Shown here: positions 10,271-21,283 of the stretch, in pieces | Position numbering within the stretch: the first letter of the stretch is position 1 | Layout of the letters: every line of letters begins with the position of its first letter | NCBI RefSeq assembly: GCF_900107255.1 | Contig: NZ_FNPH01000010.1 | Span: 62,001-126,000, forward strand | Source of the DNA: Micromonospora pattaloongensis | GTDB taxonomy: Bacteria; Actinomycetota; Actinomycetes; Mycobacteriales; Micromonosporaceae | DNA length: 64,000 bases | Direction: 5' to 3' | The notes under the pieces: model-generated | Told to the model about the DNA's origin: nothing | What the model saw: only the letters and a program-made list of their open reading frames with translations | The model's database searches: none | Made by a program: the position numbers and the translations under genes

Positions 10271-11095
10271 TCAGCCGGGCGGGGCGAGCAGCTCGCGGAC
10301 GCCGCGCAGGCGGGTCTTCAGCACGGCGGCGGCGCGGGAGCTGTCCAGGCGCACCTCCGCCGGACGGATCAGGCCGGACCCGGCGATCGTCGTGGCACGC
10401 AGGCCGGCGGAATCGAGGCCGTAGCGGTGTGCGACGAGCAGACCCAGCTCCACCCGGGTCACCGCGTCGGACCCGCCGACGTTGAGCGGGCCGGCGTAGT
10501 CGGACTGCACCAGCTCCAGCACCGCCGCCGCCAGGTCGTCAACGCCGACGGGACAGCGCACCTCGTCGCTGAACAGGCGCGGACCGGCGCCGGTCAGGGC
10601 GTCCAGGCAGAGCCGGATCTGCTTGCTGCGCTCGTCGCCGAGGATCAACGACGTGCGCACGATGGCGGCCGCCGGGTCGACCAGTCGCACCGCCGTCTCG
10701 GCGGCCGCCTTCGCCGCGCCGTACGGGAAGATTGGGGTGGGTGGCTCGTCGTCCGGGTAGGGCTCGGCGCGGCCGCCGTGCAGCGCGTCGCTGGACAGGT
10801 GCACCAGCCTTGCCCCCGCCTCGCTCGCGGCCGCCGCCACGTGCGCGGCGCCCTCGGCGGTCACCGCCCAGTCACCGTAGACGTAGGCGGAGCTGACCAC
10901 GGCGCGCGGTCGCACCCGCCCGACCAGTGCGGACACGGCGGCGCGGTCCCGGAGGTCCAGCGGGTACCACTCGACCCCCTCGACCGTGCCGGGCGCCCGG
11001 TGGTACGTGCCGACCACCCGCTGGCCCGCCGCCAGCGCCCGGCGGCACACCTCGGAGCCGAGGTGGCCGCTGGCGCCGACGACGAGCAGGGTCAT
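10271..11095 (-). CDS. RmlD-like NAD(P)-dependent sugar nucleotide reductase
   Basis: 274 residues, an extended short-chain dehydrogenase resembling dTDP-4-dehydrorhamnose reductase (RmlD). The N-terminus has a Rossmann turn GASGHLG (residues 7-13), and the catalytic YxxxK appears as YGAAK near 152. There are no rhamnose genes nearby, so the true substrate is open. The ATG shares one base with the aspS stop (TGATG), so it is the second gene of an aspS operon and is probably translated by reinitiation. Length is slightly under the usual RmlD size of about 290. Confidence 0.85.
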   Translation of the reverse strand: MTLLVVGASGHLGSEVCRRALAAGQRVVGTYHRAPGTVEGVEWYPLDLRDRAAVSALVGRVRPRAVVSSAYVYGDWAVTAEGAAHVAAAASEAGARLVHLSSDALHGGRAEPYPDDEPPTPIFPYGAAKAAAETAVRLVDPAAAIVRTSLILGDERSKQIRLCLDALTGAGPRLFSDEVRCPVGVDDLAAAVLELVQSDYAGPLNVGGSDAVTRVELGLLVAHRYGLDSAGLRATTIAGSGLIRPAEVRLDSSRAAAVLKTRLRGVRELLAPPG

Positions 11096-12900
11096 CAGCT
11101 GGGCTCGACCGGCGCGGCCACCCCGCTGGTCCCGGCGGTCGGCCCCGCCGGCTTCGGCTTGGCGTCCACGCCGGCCTCGGTACGCTGCTGCGCGGTGATC
11201 GGGGTCGGCGCGCCGGTCAGCGGGTCGAAGCCGCCGCGGGTCTTCGGGAACGCGATGACCTCGCGGATCGAGTCGGCGCCGGCGAGCAGCATGCAGGTGC
11301 GGTCCCAGCCGAAGGCGATGCCGGCGTGCGGCGGCGGGCCGTACTTGAACGCCTCCAGCAGGAAGCCGAACTTGTCCGACGCCTCCTCGGCGGTGATGCC
11401 CAGCAGGTCGAAGACCCGGCGCTGCACGTCGGCGCGGTGGATACGGAGCGAGCCGCCACCGATCTCGTTGCCGTTGCAGACGATGTCGTACGCGTAGGCG
11501 AGCGCCTCATCGGGGGCGTCCTCGAAGCGCTCCATCCACTCCGCGTTCGGCGAGGTGAACGGGTGGTGCACCGCGGTCCAGCCGCCCTCCTCGGTCGGCT
11601 CGAACATCGGGGCGTCGACCACCCAGCAGAACGCCCAGACGTTCTCGTCGACCAGCCCGGCCCGCTTGGCGATCTCGACGCGCGCCGCGCCGAGCAGCTC
11701 CTGCGCCTCGCGCCGGTCCGTCGAGGCGGCGAAGAAGATCGCGTCGCCGGGCTTCGCGCCGACCGCGTCGGCCAGCCCGCCGAGGTGTGCCTCGGACAGG
11801 TTCTTCGCCACCGGGCCGCGCGCCTCGCCGCTCTCGGCGTCGAGCACCACGTACGCCAGGCCGCGCGCCCCGCGCGCCTTGGCCCAGTCCTGCCAGCCGT
11901 CGAGCTCCTTACGGGTCTGCGAGGCGCCGCCCGGCATCACGACCGCGCCGACGTAGCCGCCCGCGTCGATCGCCCCGGCGAAGACCCGGAACTCGGTGCC
12001 CCGCAGGTAGTCGGTGAGCTCCACCAGCTCGACGCCGTAGCGCAGGTCGGGCTTGTCGGAGCCGTACCGGGCCATCGCGTCGTGCCAGGTGATCCGCGGG
12101 ATCGGCGTGGTGATCTCGTGGTCGGCCAGCTCCTTCCAGAGCGCGCCCACGATCGCCTCGCCGAGCTCGATCACATCGTCCTGCGTCACGAACGACATCT
12201 CGATGTCGAGCTGCGTGAACTCCGGCTGCCGGTCGGCGCGGAAGTCCTCGTCCCGGTAGCAGCGGGCGATCTGGTAGTAGCGCTCCATGCCGGCGACCAT
12301 CAGCAGCTGCTTGAACAGCTGCGGCGACTGCGGCAACGCGTACCAGCTGCCGGGCTGCAGCCGCACCGGCACCAGGAAGTCGCGGGCGCCCTCCGGCGTC
12401 GACCGGGTCAGCGTCGGCGTCTCGATCTCCAGGAAGTCCCGCTCGTGCAGGATCGTGCGGGCGATCTGGTTGGCCCGGGAGCGCAGCCGCATCGCGCGGC
12501 CGGGGCCGCTGCGGCGCAGGTCCAGGTAGCGGTACTTGAGGCGCAGTTCGTCGCTCGCGTCGATCTGGTCGTCGACCGGCATCGGCAGCGGCGCGGCCTC
12601 GGAGAGCACGACCAGCTCGGTGGCGGTCACCTCGATCTCGCCGGTGGCGAGCTCGGGGTTCTCGTTGCCCTCGGGACGGCGCCCGACCTCACCGGTGACC
12701 TGCACGCAGAACTCGTTGCGCAGCGCGTGCGCGGTCGCCATCTCCTCGCGGAAGACGACCTGCACGACGCCGGAGGCGTCCCGCAGATCGACGAAGATCA
12801 CGCCGCCGTGGTCGCGCCGGCGGGCCACCCACCCGGCGAGCGTCACCGTCGTGCCGGCGTGCGTCGCGCGCAGCGTTCCGGCGTCATGGGTACGGATCAC
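11095..12900 (-). CDS. aspS: Aspartyl-tRNA synthetase
   Basis: 601 residues, the bacterial AspRS length. An N-terminal OB-fold anticodon domain ([19 protein letters not shown] near 25-45) is followed by the class II core with the bacterial GAD insertion (about 290-420) and motifs such as [34 protein letters not shown] and the C-terminal GIAFGWDR (motif 3). The C-terminus has a proline-rich tail of about 25 residues. Start GTG 12900 with AAGGAG about nine bases upstream. The tail overlaps the start of the reductase by one base. Actinobacterial AspRS is often non-discriminating (also charging tRNA-Asn); I cannot decide that here. Confidence 0.97.
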   Translation of the reverse strand: MIRTHDAGTLRATHAGTTVTLAGWVARRRDHGGVIFVDLRDASGVVQVVFREEMATAHALRNEFCVQVTGEVGRRPEGNENPELATGEIEVTATELVVLSEAAPLPMPVDDQIDASDELRLKYRYLDLRRSGPGRAMRLRSRANQIARTILHERDFLEIETPTLTRSTPEGARDFLVPVRLQPGSWYALPQSPQLFKQLLMVAGMERYYQIARCYRDEDFRADRQPEFTQLDIEMSFVTQDDVIELGEAIVGALWKELADHEITTPIPRITWHDAMARYGSDKPDLRYGVELVELTDYLRGTEFRVFAGAIDAGGYVGAVVMPGGASQTRKELDGWQDWAKARGARGLAYVVLDAESGEARGPVAKNLSEAHLGGLADAVGAKPGDAIFFAASTDRREAQELLGAARVEIAKRAGLVDENVWAFCWVVDAPMFEPTEEGGWTAVHHPFTSPNAEWMERFEDAPDEALAYAYDIVCNGNEIGGGSLRIHRADVQRRVFDLLGITAEEASDKFGFLLEAFKYGPPPHAGIAFGWDRTCMLLAGADSIREVIAFPKTRGGFDPLTGAPTPITAQQRTEAGVDAKPKPAGPTAGTSGVAAPVEPS

Positions 12901-13131
12901 GGCAAGCGTCTCCTTCAGCGTCTGGGTCTCCCCGGCATTCTTCCAGCCCCCACCCGCCCCCTCGACACCCGCACCCCGATGACCGGCGGCGGGGGCGGTC
13001 CCGCGCCGTGGCGGCCGGCGGCCGGGCCTTGACGAAGATCGTCGTACGGCGAAGACTCGCTCGCACCTGCGTGCCGCGCGGGCATCGACCCCCGGGCCCG
13101 GCGGGCACGCTCCACGTCGGAGGGATCTCTC

Positions 13132-15564
13132 ATGAGGAGTTCTCGCGCCACCCGGACCACCGCGTTACTCGCGCTCCCCCTCGCGCTCGCGGTCGGGGCG
13201 CTGCCCGTACAGGCCCAGCCAGCCACATCGTCCGGTCGGGTCGCCCCCGACCGGTTGTCCAGCACCGAGCAGGACGGGGTGGCGCTGATGCGCATCGTCG
13301 TGCCCGGCCAGACGGACGTGGACCGGCTCAACACGATGGGCGTGGACCTCGCCGAATACAAGAAGGCCGTGGACGGCGGCCTCGAGGTGCACGCCGTGCT
13401 CAGCCCGGAGGAGAGCCGGCAGCTGCGCGCACAGGGCTTCGACGTCCGCGACGCCCTCGCCGACCAGCGTGACTTCGCGACCAACCAGGCCGAGCGGCGC
13501 GCCGCCGTCGCGGCCGCGGCGGCGGCCGCCGCCGAGACGGACACGCTCACCCCGCTGCGCGCGGAGTGGTTCACCAGCGTCGACGACCAGCGGTTCCTCT
13601 CGGTGGAGGTGAAGTCCAGCGCCACGGACGCGGAGACCGTGCTGACCGCGGCCTGGGACAGCGGCAAGGGCACCGCGCCGGGCTCCGGCGGCACCGCCAC
13701 CATGTCCCGGTTCACCGACGCCGGCCAGTACATGTACCACCGCTTCAGCGCCCCACTGCCGGTCACCGCCGCGCCGAGCAGCGTGACCGTCACCAGCAGC
13801 CGGGGCGGCACGGTCACGGTCGGGGTCACCAAGTGGCTGGGGGCCAAGCGCCCCAAGCCGGGCCGGCACTACATCGCCGACTTCGTCGACCACTACATGG
13901 ACCCGACCGAGGTGACGCACCGGATCACCACGCTGGCCCGCGAGTTCCCCAGGCTCGCGCAGATCATCGAGCTGCCGAACAGGACGAACGGCTACCGGCG
14001 ACACGCGCAGGCGCAGTTCGGCACCGACCCGGCCAGCACCTTCTACGTCACCTCGAAGGCGTACGGCTCGGCCGGCGGCAACGACGTCAGCCTCGCGCTG
14101 GTCAAGCCGGACACGGCCGGCAGCGCTCTGGCGGTCGCGGTCAGCGGCAGGGACGTGGTCGTCACCCTCGGCACCGACGCCGCGGGCGCGATCACCACCA
14201 CCGCCGCCGGCGTGGTGGACGCGCTCAACGGCCACGCGGCCGCGGCCGCGCTGCTGGGCGCCAGCACCTACCGCGGCAACGCCGGCGGCGGGGTGGTCGC
14301 CGCCGCGCCGGCCACGAGGCTGACCGACGGTCTCAAGGCCCCGGCGAGCGTGTCCCGCGACCCGTTCCAGATGAAGGCGCTGCGGATCGGCAAGAAGCGC
14401 GACGGCTCAAAGATCGGGGTGTTCCTCTACTGCCAGGAGCACGCCCGCGAGTGGGTCACCCCGCTGGTCTGCGTGGAGACCGCCGAGCGGCTGCTGCGCA
14501 ACTACGCCACCGACGAGCGGACCCGCAAGCTCGTCGACGGGCTGGACATCTTCATCCTGCCGACGGCGAACCCCGACGGCGGGCACTACAGCTTCTACGA
14601 CTTCAACATGCAGCGCCGCAACATGACCAACCACTGCACCGCCGCGAACGCGGACCCGGCGCGGCGCAACTCCTGGGGCGTCGACCTGAACCGCAACTTC
14701 TCGGTCGGCTCCGTCCACGACGGCTACAGCGGCGCGTCGACGCTCTGCACCAGCGACGTCTTCGCCGGCCCGACCGAGCTGTCCGAGCCCGAGGCCCGCA
14801 ACCAGGTGTGGCTCACCCACCAGTACCCGAACATCAAGTTCGCGATGAACACCCACTCGTACGGCGGCTACTTCATGTGGCCGCCGGGGTCGTACAAGGC
14901 GGCCGGCCGTGAGGTGCTGCCGCGGGTCGACTTCGGTTCGGAGAACTACTTCTGGGACGCCTCCACGCACATCCTCTCGGCGGTGCAGTCCTGGCGCGGC
15001 ACCGCGATCTGGCCCGGCCGCACCGGCCCGGTGCCGGACGTCCTCTACTCGGCGGCCGGCAACAGCGCCGACGAGCACTGGTACAACCGCGGCATCATCG
15101 GCTGGGACTTCGAGGTCGGCGCGGACGTGTACGACCCGGCGACCAAGCGCTTCCAGGCGGTCGGCTTCCAGCCGCCGTTCGCGGAGGGACACGAGGAGGC
15201 GATGGAGTTCGCCAGCGGGCAGATCGCCATCCTGGAGGTGGCGCAGGCGTTCGCCGCGGACAAGCAACGCCCGGTGTCGAAGCTGAAGGTGACCGGCAAG
15301 GCCGCCGGCGCCAAGACGTTCACGTTCGCCATCGACGAGCCCGCCAACATCTACTACACGCTCGACGGCAGCCGCCCCACCTTCAACTCCACGAAGCTGA
15401 CGGCGTCGGGGATGCGCGAGGGCGCCCAGCAGATCACGATCACCGGGAAGACGATGGTGAACTGGTTCGCGGTCGACATCGCGGGCAACGTGGAGAACAA
15501 CTACAAGCCCGACGGCACCCGCCACAACTACAACAGCCAGACCCTGTACGTCCCCACGCAGTAA
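13132..15564 (+). CDS. Secreted M14 zinc carboxypeptidase with C-terminal chitobiase-type domain
   Basis: 810 residues. A Sec signal peptide (about 1-30, ending near VQAQPA) is followed by a 110-residue propeptide-like region and a beta-rich region. The M14 catalytic domain keeps the zinc ligands H437 and E440 (HARE), H575 (NTHSYGGY) and the catalytic E661 (WDFEVGAD), plus NPDGG and DLNRNF. About 115 residues with an odd Val/Thr/Ala-rich module (near 325-400) interrupt the start of the peptidase domain before HARE. Residues 730-790 resemble the CHB_HEX_C_1 domain ([10 protein letters not shown]). GGAGG lies before ATG 13132. Divergent from aspS. Expected to release C-terminal residues from peptides outside the cell. 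Confidence 0.93.
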   Translation: MRSSRATRTTALLALPLALAVGALPVQAQPATSSGRVAPDRLSSTEQDGVALMRIVVPGQTDVDRLNTMGVDLAEYKKAVDGGLEVHAVLSPEESRQLRAQGFDVRDALADQRDFATNQAERRAAVAAAAAAAAETDTLTPLRAEWFTSVDDQRFLSVEVKSSATDAETVLTAAWDSGKGTAPGSGGTATMSRFTDAGQYMYHRFSAPLPVTAAPSSVTVTSSRGGTVTVGVTKWLGAKRPKPGRHYIADFVDHYMDPTEVTHRITTLAREFPRLAQIIELPNRTNGYRRHAQAQFGTDPASTFYVTSKAYGSAGGNDVSLALVKPDTAGSALAVAVSGRDVVVTLGTDAAGAITTTAAGVVDALNGHAAAAALLGASTYRGNAGGGVVAAAPATRLTDGLKAPASVSRDPFQMKALRIGKKRDGSKIGVFLYCQEHAREWVTPLVCVETAERLLRNYATDERTRKLVDGLDIFILPTANPDGGHYSFYDFNMQRRNMTNHCTAANADPARRNSWGVDLNRNFSVGSVHDGYSGASTLCTSDVFAGPTELSEPEARNQVWLTHQYPNIKFAMNTHSYGGYFMWPPGSYKAAGREVLPRVDFGSENYFWDASTHILSAVQSWRGTAIWPGRTGPVPDVLYSAAGNSADEHWYNRGIIGWDFEVGADVYDPATKRFQAVGFQPPFAEGHEEAMEFASGQIAILEVAQAFAADKQRPVSKLKVTGKAAGAKTFTFAIDEPANIYYTLDGSRPTFNSTKLTASGMREGAQQITITGKTMVNWFAVDIAGNVENNYKPDGTRHNYNSQTLYVPTQ

Positions 15565-15588
15565 CCCACCCACACCCGGGAAACCGCG

Positions 15589-15632
15589 GCACGAGTGAGG
15601 CCCCCGGCGGATGCCGGGGGCCTCACTCGTGC
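15589..15632. terminator. Perfect 20-bp stem hairpin, bidirectional terminator
   Basis: Arms 15589-15608 and 15613-15632 are perfectly complementary with a four-base loop. It lies between the convergent carboxypeptidase and chemoreceptor genes. No T-run follows on either strand. Confidence 0.85.
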
Positions 15633-15639
15633 CTGCGGG

Positions 15640-17244
15640 TCAGATCCGGAACTGGGTGACCGACGCGTGCAGCCGGTCGGAGGTGGCGGTGAGCGCCTCG
15701 GCCGCCGCCGACACCTGGGCGATGCTCGCGCTGGTCGAGTCGGTCGCCTCGGCGACGCCGGAGACGTTCGTCGCGATCTCGCCGGAGCCGCTCGCGGCCT
15801 CGGTGATGTTGCGGGCGATCTCGTTCGTGGTCGCGGTCTGTTCCTCGACCGCCGCGGCGATCGTGGTCTGGTAGCTGCTGATCTGCCCGATGACCTCGGA
15901 GATCTCGCCGATCGCGGCGACCGCGTCCGAGCTGTGCGCCCGGATCGCCTCGACCTTGCGGGTGATGTCCTCGGTCGCCTTCGCGGTCTCCTGCGCCAGA
16001 TCCTTGACCTCGCCGGCGACGACCGCGAAGCCCTTGCCGGCGTCGCCGGCCCGGGCCGCCTCGATGGTCGCGTTCAGCGCCAGCAGGTTGGTCTGCTCGG
16101 CGATCGACGTGATGACCTTGACGACGGTGGCGATCTCGGCGGACGAGTCGCCCAGCTTCCCGACGATCTCGTTGGTGGTGTCCGCCGCCGCGACCGCCAC
16201 CGAGGCGATCCGCGCCGCCTCGGTCGCGTTCTGCGCGATCTCCCGGATCGAGCCGCCCATCTGCTCGCCGCCGGCGGCGACCGTCTGCACGTTGTTGGCG
16301 ACCAGATCGGCCGCGCTCGCGACCGCCGCCGCCTTGGCCGCCGTCTGGGCGTTGCGGTCCTGGATCTCCTTCGCGGTGCCGCTGAGCCCGCCGGCCATCT
16401 CCGTCACGACCGCGGCCTCGCGGGTCAGCGTGGTGACGGCGTCCCGGGTGTTGCGCATCGCCTCGGCGAGCGCGGCGTCCATCACGGCGAGCTCGTCGGA
16501 GCCGCGCGCCTCCGGCGCGGCGGTGAGGTCGCCGGCGGCCAGCCGGCGCAGCGTGGCGACGGTCCGACCGAGCGGCTGGGTGATGCTGCGGGTGACCAGC
16601 ACGACCAGCAGCACCGCCAGGGCGACCGCCAGCACCAGCGCGGTCGCGGCGATCAGGCTCATCCGCTTCGAGGAGGCGACCATGCTGGCCTGCTGGGCGG
16701 CGTTACGCCCGTTAACCGAGTCGGTCAGCTTCTTGAGTTCGGCGAGGATCGGGCCGTAGTTCTCCAGCCAGTTCTTGTCGTACGTCGCGAAGGCGGTCTT
16801 GTCGTCCCCGGCCGCGGCCGCCGCAGCGACCTTGTCGTCGTTCTGGAAGAACCCGGTCCACCGGGCCTTCATCGCATCCAGCGCGGTGCGCTCGGAGGCG
16901 GTCAGCACATCGGTCGGGATGGCGTTGAGGACGGCGTACATCTCGTCCTTGGCCTGCTTCATGCCCTTGCGGAACTCGGAGTCCGGCGCGGCCATGGCCG
17001 GGCCGTCCCGCAGCGCCTGGGACATGTAGAAGTACTGCCAGTAGTTGAGGGTGTCGGTGTAGAACTTCATTTCACCGAGCTGCGCCGAGACATTGGCCAG
17101 CCGCTGCGCCTCCGCGCCCCGCTCGCGCTGCGTCGAGATCCCCGTGAGCCCGAGCACGGCCGCGATGCTCAGCAGCACCACGACGACGGCGAACGCCACG
17201 CTCAGCCGGGCGCCCACGCGCAGCCGGCGCAATATCGAAATCAT
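15640..17244 (-). CDS. Membrane methyl-accepting chemotaxis protein
   Basis: 534 residues. First membrane helix about 12-32, a periplasmic-side four-helix-bundle-like ligand domain (about 35-185), second helix about 188-210 ([20 protein letters not shown]), HAMP (about 211-262, [20 protein letters not shown]), then the signalling coiled coil with the hairpin tip [20 protein letters not shown]. Start ATG 17244 has GTGGAGGT seven bases upstream; an upstream in-frame start adds non-conserved sequence. No che genes are in this window, so the signalling partner lies elsewhere. The gene stops eight bases from a bidirectional terminator. Confidence 0.93.
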   Translation of the reverse strand: MISILRRLRVGARLSVAFAVVVVLLSIAAVLGLTGISTQRERGAEAQRLANVSAQLGEMKFYTDTLNYWQYFYMSQALRDGPAMAAPDSEFRKGMKQAKDEMYAVLNAIPTDVLTASERTALDAMKARWTGFFQNDDKVAAAAAAGDDKTAFATYDKNWLENYGPILAELKKLTDSVNGRNAAQQASMVASSKRMSLIAATALVLAVALAVLLVVLVTRSITQPLGRTVATLRRLAAGDLTAAPEARGSDELAVMDAALAEAMRNTRDAVTTLTREAAVVTEMAGGLSGTAKEIQDRNAQTAAKAAAVASAADLVANNVQTVAAGGEQMGGSIREIAQNATEAARIASVAVAAADTTNEIVGKLGDSSAEIATVVKVITSIAEQTNLLALNATIEAARAGDAGKGFAVVAGEVKDLAQETAKATEDITRKVEAIRAHSSDAVAAIGEISEVIGQISSYQTTIAAAVEEQTATTNEIARNITEAASGSGEIATNVSGVAEATDSTSASIAQVSAAAEALTATSDRLHASVTQFRI

Positions 17245-17348
17245 GATCGGACCTCCACAGCGGTTGGATGATCCTCTATCGGCCTGGGCCGCGCCGCTGT
17301 GAGGGATGCCGGTGCATCGGCGACCCGATGGGACGCGCGACACATCAT

Positions 17349-18950
17349 TCAATCTTCAACCGGCGGTAGCAGGTGCCGTACCTCCGGCTCACCCTGGGCG
17401 AGCGCCCGCGCGCGCTCCTCGGCGTGCCGGTCGATCTCGGTGAGCCGCACCGCGTGCTGGCGCAGGTGCTCGTCCCACGACGGGACAACGTAGATCTCCA
17501 CGAAGCGCTGCGGCGCCTCGCCCTCGCGGTAGATCCCCCACCGCACCGCGCCGGTACGCAGCCGCGAGCGTCGCAGCGCCGGCATCGCCGCCAGGAACTC
17601 CTCCTGCCGCGCGGGCTCGACCGTGTAGGTGACGGTGATCGGGACCGGGCCGGCGTGCGGGTGCGGTTCGAGCACCAGGTGGGGTTCCGGCCAGTACGCC
17701 GCCGGATCGCGGTTGAGGCCGGCGACCTCGAACAGCGGCCAGATCCGCACCGTCGCGGCCCCGGCGAGCATGACGCCGGCCGCGACGACGTACGCCACCA
17801 CCAGGCTCGTCGCCTGCGCCAGCCCGCCCCACGCCAGCGCGCCGAGCGCCTGCCCGGCCGAGAAGACCATCTGGTAGATGGAGAGGCCGCGGGCGCGCAC
17901 CCAGCCGGGCAGGAAGAGCTGCATGGCCGCGTTGACGTTCGACAGCACGGTCATCCACGCCATCCCGGCCGGCAGCAGCGCGAGCGTCACCACCGGAACG
18001 ACGCGGACCAGGGCGAGGACGAGCAGCACCAGGCCGAACGCGAACCCGGCCAGCAGCAGCAGATGGGTGTTCGACATCCGGGTCCGGATCCGGGGCAGCA
18101 GCACCGCGCCGGCGACCGCGCCGGAGCCCATGGCGGCGAGCAGCACGCCGTAGCCGCCGGAGCCCATCCCGAGCCGCTGGGTGGCCACCAGCGGCAGCAG
18201 TGCCCAGAGCGCGCTGCCGGGCACCACGAACAGGGCCGCGCGCAGCAGGATCCGGCGCACCACCGGGGAGTGCCGGACGTACCGGCCGCCGGCGCGCAGC
18301 GCCGGTCCGAACCGCTCCGGCAGCTCCGTGTCGCTCTCCTCGTCGGTGCGCCACCGCAGCAGCGCGAGCGCGAACACCAGGAAGGACAGGGTGTTGAGGG
18401 CGAAGACCGCCGGGACGCCCACCCGGGCGACCAGCAGGCCGGCCACGGCCGGCCCGACGGCCCGGGCCAGGTTGACGCTGATCGACCCGAGCGCCGAGGC
18501 CGCCGGGATGTGCGCGCGCGACACCAGGCCGGGGATCACCGCCTGCCAGGCGGGCAGCGTGAGCGCCTGCCCGGCGCCCAGGGCGAAGGTCAGGGTGAGC
18601 AGCAGCGCGGGCGGCATCCGGCCGAACGCGGTCAGCGTGGTCAGCACCGCGCCGACCGCGAAGAGGAACAGCTGTACGGCCAGCATCAGCCGCCGCCGGT
18701 CGAGGGTGTCGGCGAGCGCCCCGGCGGGGAGCGCGAGCAGCAGGATGGGCAGCATGCTGGCGGTCTGCACCAACGCGACCAGCGTCGACGCGTTCGGCTG
18801 GTGGACCAGCAGCCACTGCGCCCCGACCGTCTGCATCCAGGTGCCGATGTTGCTCGCCAGCACCGCCAACCACAGATTGCGGAAGACCGTGTTGCGGAGC
18901 GGCGCCCACGACGACACCGGCGCGGGGCTGGGCAGCTGGGTGGCGCTCAT
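17349..18950 (-). CDS. MFS_3-type exporter with C-terminal ferredoxin-like domain
   Basis: 533 residues. The first about 405 form a major facilitator of the EntS-like MFS_3 family (12 helices; [20 protein letters not shown] near the start, [17 protein letters not shown] motif A). The last about 110 residues ([39 protein letters not shown]) look like an antibiotic-biosynthesis-monooxygenase fold, which is usual for this family. Substrate unknown. ATG 18950 is preferred to TTG 18968, because TACGTT lies seven bases upstream and there is no Shine-Dalgarno (leaderless). Divergent from the thioesterase gene, 145 bases apart. Confidence 0.9.
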   Translation of the reverse strand: MSATQLPSPAPVSSWAPLRNTVFRNLWLAVLASNIGTWMQTVGAQWLLVHQPNASTLVALVQTASMLPILLLALPAGALADTLDRRRLMLAVQLFLFAVGAVLTTLTAFGRMPPALLLTLTFALGAGQALTLPAWQAVIPGLVSRAHIPAASALGSISVNLARAVGPAVAGLLVARVGVPAVFALNTLSFLVFALALLRWRTDEESDTELPERFGPALRAGGRYVRHSPVVRRILLRAALFVVPGSALWALLPLVATQRLGMGSGGYGVLLAAMGSGAVAGAVLLPRIRTRMSNTHLLLLAGFAFGLVLLVLALVRVVPVVTLALLPAGMAWMTVLSNVNAAMQLFLPGWVRARGLSIYQMVFSAGQALGALAWGGLAQATSLVVAYVVAAGVMLAGAATVRIWPLFEVAGLNRDPAAYWPEPHLVLEPHPHAGPVPITVTYTVEPARQEEFLAAMPALRRSRLRTGAVRWGIYREGEAPQRFVEIYVVPSWDEHLRQHAVRLTEIDRHAEERARALAQGEPEVRHLLPPVED

Positions 18951-18957
18951 CAAGCGC

Positions 18958-18963
18958 AACGTA
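18958..18963 (-). promoter_or_regulatory. Probable -10 box for leaderless MFS exporter gene
   Basis: TACGTT on the minus strand, seven bases from ATG 18950. Confidence 0.45.
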
Positions 18964-19095
18964 CCCAAGCGCCGGTCGCCACGCCGGGGACTCCCGCGCG
19001 GCGTCCGGTCGGGCGGCGCGCCGCCCGCGTGCCCTGGGTCTCACCGGTCCCGGCCCGGCGACCGTGGCTCGACGCGCGACTGCGAGGCTGCGTCC

Positions 19096-19614
19096 ATGAC
19101 CCAGACCGATCCGCGCAGCCGTACGTTCAGCTGGTCCGACCCCGCGCTGCACGCCGGGCAGCTGCGCGGGCGCAGCGGCCTGGAGCTGCTGCAGGCGATG
19201 GCGCGCGGTGAGCTCCCGCCGCCGCCGGTGATGCATCTGCTCGGGATGGAGGGGATCGACGCCGAACAGGGGCGGGTCGTGGTGCGGTTGACGCCGCAGG
19301 AGTTCCACTACAACCCGCTCGGCAGCGTGCACGGCGGCGTGCTGTCGACGCTGCTCGACACCGCCGCCGCGTGCGCCGTGCACACGACGCTGCCGGCCGG
19401 GGTCGGCTACACCTCGCAGGACCTCACCGTGAAGTTCCTGCGTCCGGTCACCGTCGAGTCGGGGCTGCTGCGCTGCGAGGGCACGGTCATCCAGCGCGGT
19501 CGCCGTACCGCGCTGGCGCAGGCCCAGCTGACCGACGCCGCCGACCGCCTGGTCGCCCACGCCATCTCCAGCTGCATGATCTTCGACGTCCCGCCCCCCA
19601 CCCCCTCCCGCTGA
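19096..19614 (+). CDS. PaaI-family hotdog thioesterase
   Basis: 172 residues, a hotdog-fold acyl-CoA thioesterase. The family signature is clear in YNPLGSVHGGVLSTLLDTAA (catalytic loop and following helix, about residues 74-95), then YTSQDLTVKFLRPVT. About 60 extra N-terminal residues precede the fold. ATG 19096 starts six bases after a weak -10-like GAGGCT; no Shine-Dalgarno is present. It is divergent from the MFS exporter and convergent with the soluble receptor, separated from the latter by a GATCAAGGGG-type hairpin. Physiological thioester unknown. Confidence 0.88.
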   Translation: MTQTDPRSRTFSWSDPALHAGQLRGRSGLELLQAMARGELPPPPVMHLLGMEGIDAEQGRVVVRLTPQEFHYNPLGSVHGGVLSTLLDTAAACAVHTTLPAGVGYTSQDLTVKFLRPVTVESGLLRCEGTVIQRGRRTALAQAQLTDAADRLVAHAISSCMIFDVPPPTPSR

Positions 19615-19642
19615 CCAACCCTCGACGCACGCCCCGCCGTCG

Positions 19643-19699
19643 TGATCAAGGGGTCGGCAGCGCGAAACACGCGTGGCGGCGCTACCGGCCCCTTGATCA
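19643..19699. repeat. Dispersed GATCAAGGGG palindromic element, copy 1
   Basis: Arms 19643-19663 and 19678-19699 pair over about 20 bases with two G-U-type differences. The arms begin TGATCAAGGGG and end CCCCTTGATCA. A second copy is at 38783-38838. Both lie between convergent genes, so they may end transcription in both directions. Confidence 0.85.
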
Positions 19700-19737
19700 A
19701 CGCCGGAGCGCGCGGGGGCGGGGTGGGGGTGGTGCGG

Positions 19738-20667
19738 TCAGGACTGGCGGACGGTGGTGACGAAGCGGTGGACCTCACCGCGGAGGACCTCGGCGAGCTG
19801 GGAGAGACCGGCGGCGTCGGCGTCGCCGCGGCCGTCGACCGCGGTGGCGATGCCGGACACCAGGCTGCTCATCTCCCGGACGCTGCCGGTCACCGCCTCG
19901 AGCACCTCGATCGCGCTCGCGGCGGCCTGCTGCACGGTCGCGACCTGCCCCATGATGTCCTCACTGGAGCTGGCCGTCTCGTTGGCCAGCGTCTTGACCT
20001 CGTTGGCCACCACGCTGAAGCCGCGCCCCGCCTCGCCGGCCCGGGCCGCCTCGATGGTGGCGTTCAGCGCGAGCAGGCGGGTCTGGGACGCCACCTGGTT
20101 GATCAGGTCGACGGCGTGCCGGATCTGGTCCGACGCGGAGCGCAGCGAACCGACCGTGTCGAGCCCGCGCTCCGCACCGGCCACCGCCTCGCGGGCGAAC
20201 TCGGCCAGCCCGTTGGCGGACGCCCCCATCTCCGTGGCGGCCGTGGCCACCTGCTCCGAGACGGTCAATACCGCCGACTCCAGCTCATCCGCCAGCGCCA
20301 GCCGCGCCGCGGCCGCCTGGGCCAACCCCTCGCTGGTCTCGCGCATCCGCTCGTTGGCCTGGTTGATCAGCATCGCGCCGTCCCGGAACGAGCCGCGCAG
20401 GCCCCGCGGCAGGAACCGGCGGTGGAACCGCCCCTCGGTGGCCGCGTTCAGGGCGGCGCCCGACTCCCGGACGAACGCGTCGGTGACGTCGAGCAGATGG
20501 TTCAGCGCCCGCCGGGCGGCGACCGCGTCGGGCGCCGTACCCAGCGACGGCAGCCGCGCCTCCATGTCCCCGGCCGCGGCACGCTGGCACACCTCGGCGA
20601 TCGTGCGCAACGCCCCGGGGTCCACGCCGTCCCCGGACACCGACTGATGACGGCGATTGTGGATCAC
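19738..20667 (-). CDS. Soluble chemoreceptor signalling domain (second half of split Aer-like receptor)
   Basis: 309 residues with no membrane segment. Residues 1-110 are helical and HAMP-like; the rest is a methyl-accepting signalling coiled coil with the tip [20 protein letters not shown], where the usual E of EQTN is S and N is R (SQTR). The start is GTG 20667, overlapping the PAS gene stop by four bases (GTGA), so the two proteins are made together. The PAS protein probably docks on this one. An alternative is a signalling partner for another receptor. The gene converges with the thioesterase. Confidence 0.88.
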   Translation of the reverse strand: MIHNRRHQSVSGDGVDPGALRTIAEVCQRAAAGDMEARLPSLGTAPDAVAARRALNHLLDVTDAFVRESGAALNAATEGRFHRRFLPRGLRGSFRDGAMLINQANERMRETSEGLAQAAAARLALADELESAVLTVSEQVATAATEMGASANGLAEFAREAVAGAERGLDTVGSLRSASDQIRHAVDLINQVASQTRLLALNATIEAARAGEAGRGFSVVANEVKTLANETASSSEDIMGQVATVQQAAASAIEVLEAVTGSVREMSSLVSGIATAVDGRGDADAAGLSQLAEVLRGEVHRFVTTVRQS

Positions 20668-21206
20668 GCGGCGCTCCCGTTCGTGAGATCCCAGACGAAC
20701 TCCTCGTAGGACTGGCCGCGCTCGTCGAGAAGGTCCTGCAACATCCGCGAGGACGCCTCGATCGCGTCGGCCGGCCGGGCGTGCCGCCGCTCCTCGGCGG
20801 CCAGCCGGGCGTACAGCGCACTCGCCGCGGTCACCGCGTCTCGGTTCGGGCGGCGGCGGTTGGAGTGGTAGCCGACGACCCGGCCGCCCGCGTCGAACGA
20901 GGGGGTGACGTGCGCGAGCACCCAGTAGTGGCCGCCGTCGGAGGCGAGGTTCACGATGTACGCGAAGATCTCCCGCCGGTCCTTGAGCGTGTCCCAGAGC
21001 AGCTTGAAGACGCACCGCGGCATGTCGGGGTGCCGGATGACGTTGTGCGGCTGCCCGATCACGTCGGCCTCGTCGTAGACCGACACCCGCAGGAACACGT
21101 CATTCGCGTACGTGATCACACCGCGGGTGTCGGTCTTGCTGACGATGATTTCGTCCTCGTCGAAGGTCCGCTCCACCCCCGTGGGACGTACCAGGGTCGC
21201 CCGCAT
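20664..21206 (-). CDS. Aer-type PAS sensor protein (first half of split receptor)
   Basis: 180 residues, mostly a single PAS domain (about 20-125) with motifs typical of the Aer redox receptor: [46 protein letters not shown]. In Aer this domain binds FAD. The C-terminal 55 residues are helical ([12 protein letters not shown]). In canonical Aer the PAS, membrane anchor, HAMP and signalling domains form one chain; here the anchor is missing and the signalling domain is the next gene. GAGGGAG precedes ATG 21206. Confidence 0.88.
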   Translation of the reverse strand: MRATLVRPTGVERTFDEDEIIVSKTDTRGVITYANDVFLRVSVYDEADVIGQPHNVIRHPDMPRCVFKLLWDTLKDRREIFAYIVNLASDGGHYWVLAHVTPSFDAGGRVVGYHSNRRRPNRDAVTAASALYARLAAEERRHARPADAIEASSRMLQDLLDERGQSYEEFVWDLTNGSAA

Positions 21207-21283
21207 CCGCTCTCCCTCACCGAGTCGTCGTCACGGCCCTATCGGCCGGCGCGGGCGGGACGTGAGCGGCCGGGGCGGGAACG

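Noticed and set aside
19738-21206. Frameshift artefact splitting a single Aer gene
   Set aside because: The junction has a clean stop with a GTG start in a GTGA overlap, as at other coupled pairs here; I cannot exclude an error without other strains, but the pattern argues for two genes.
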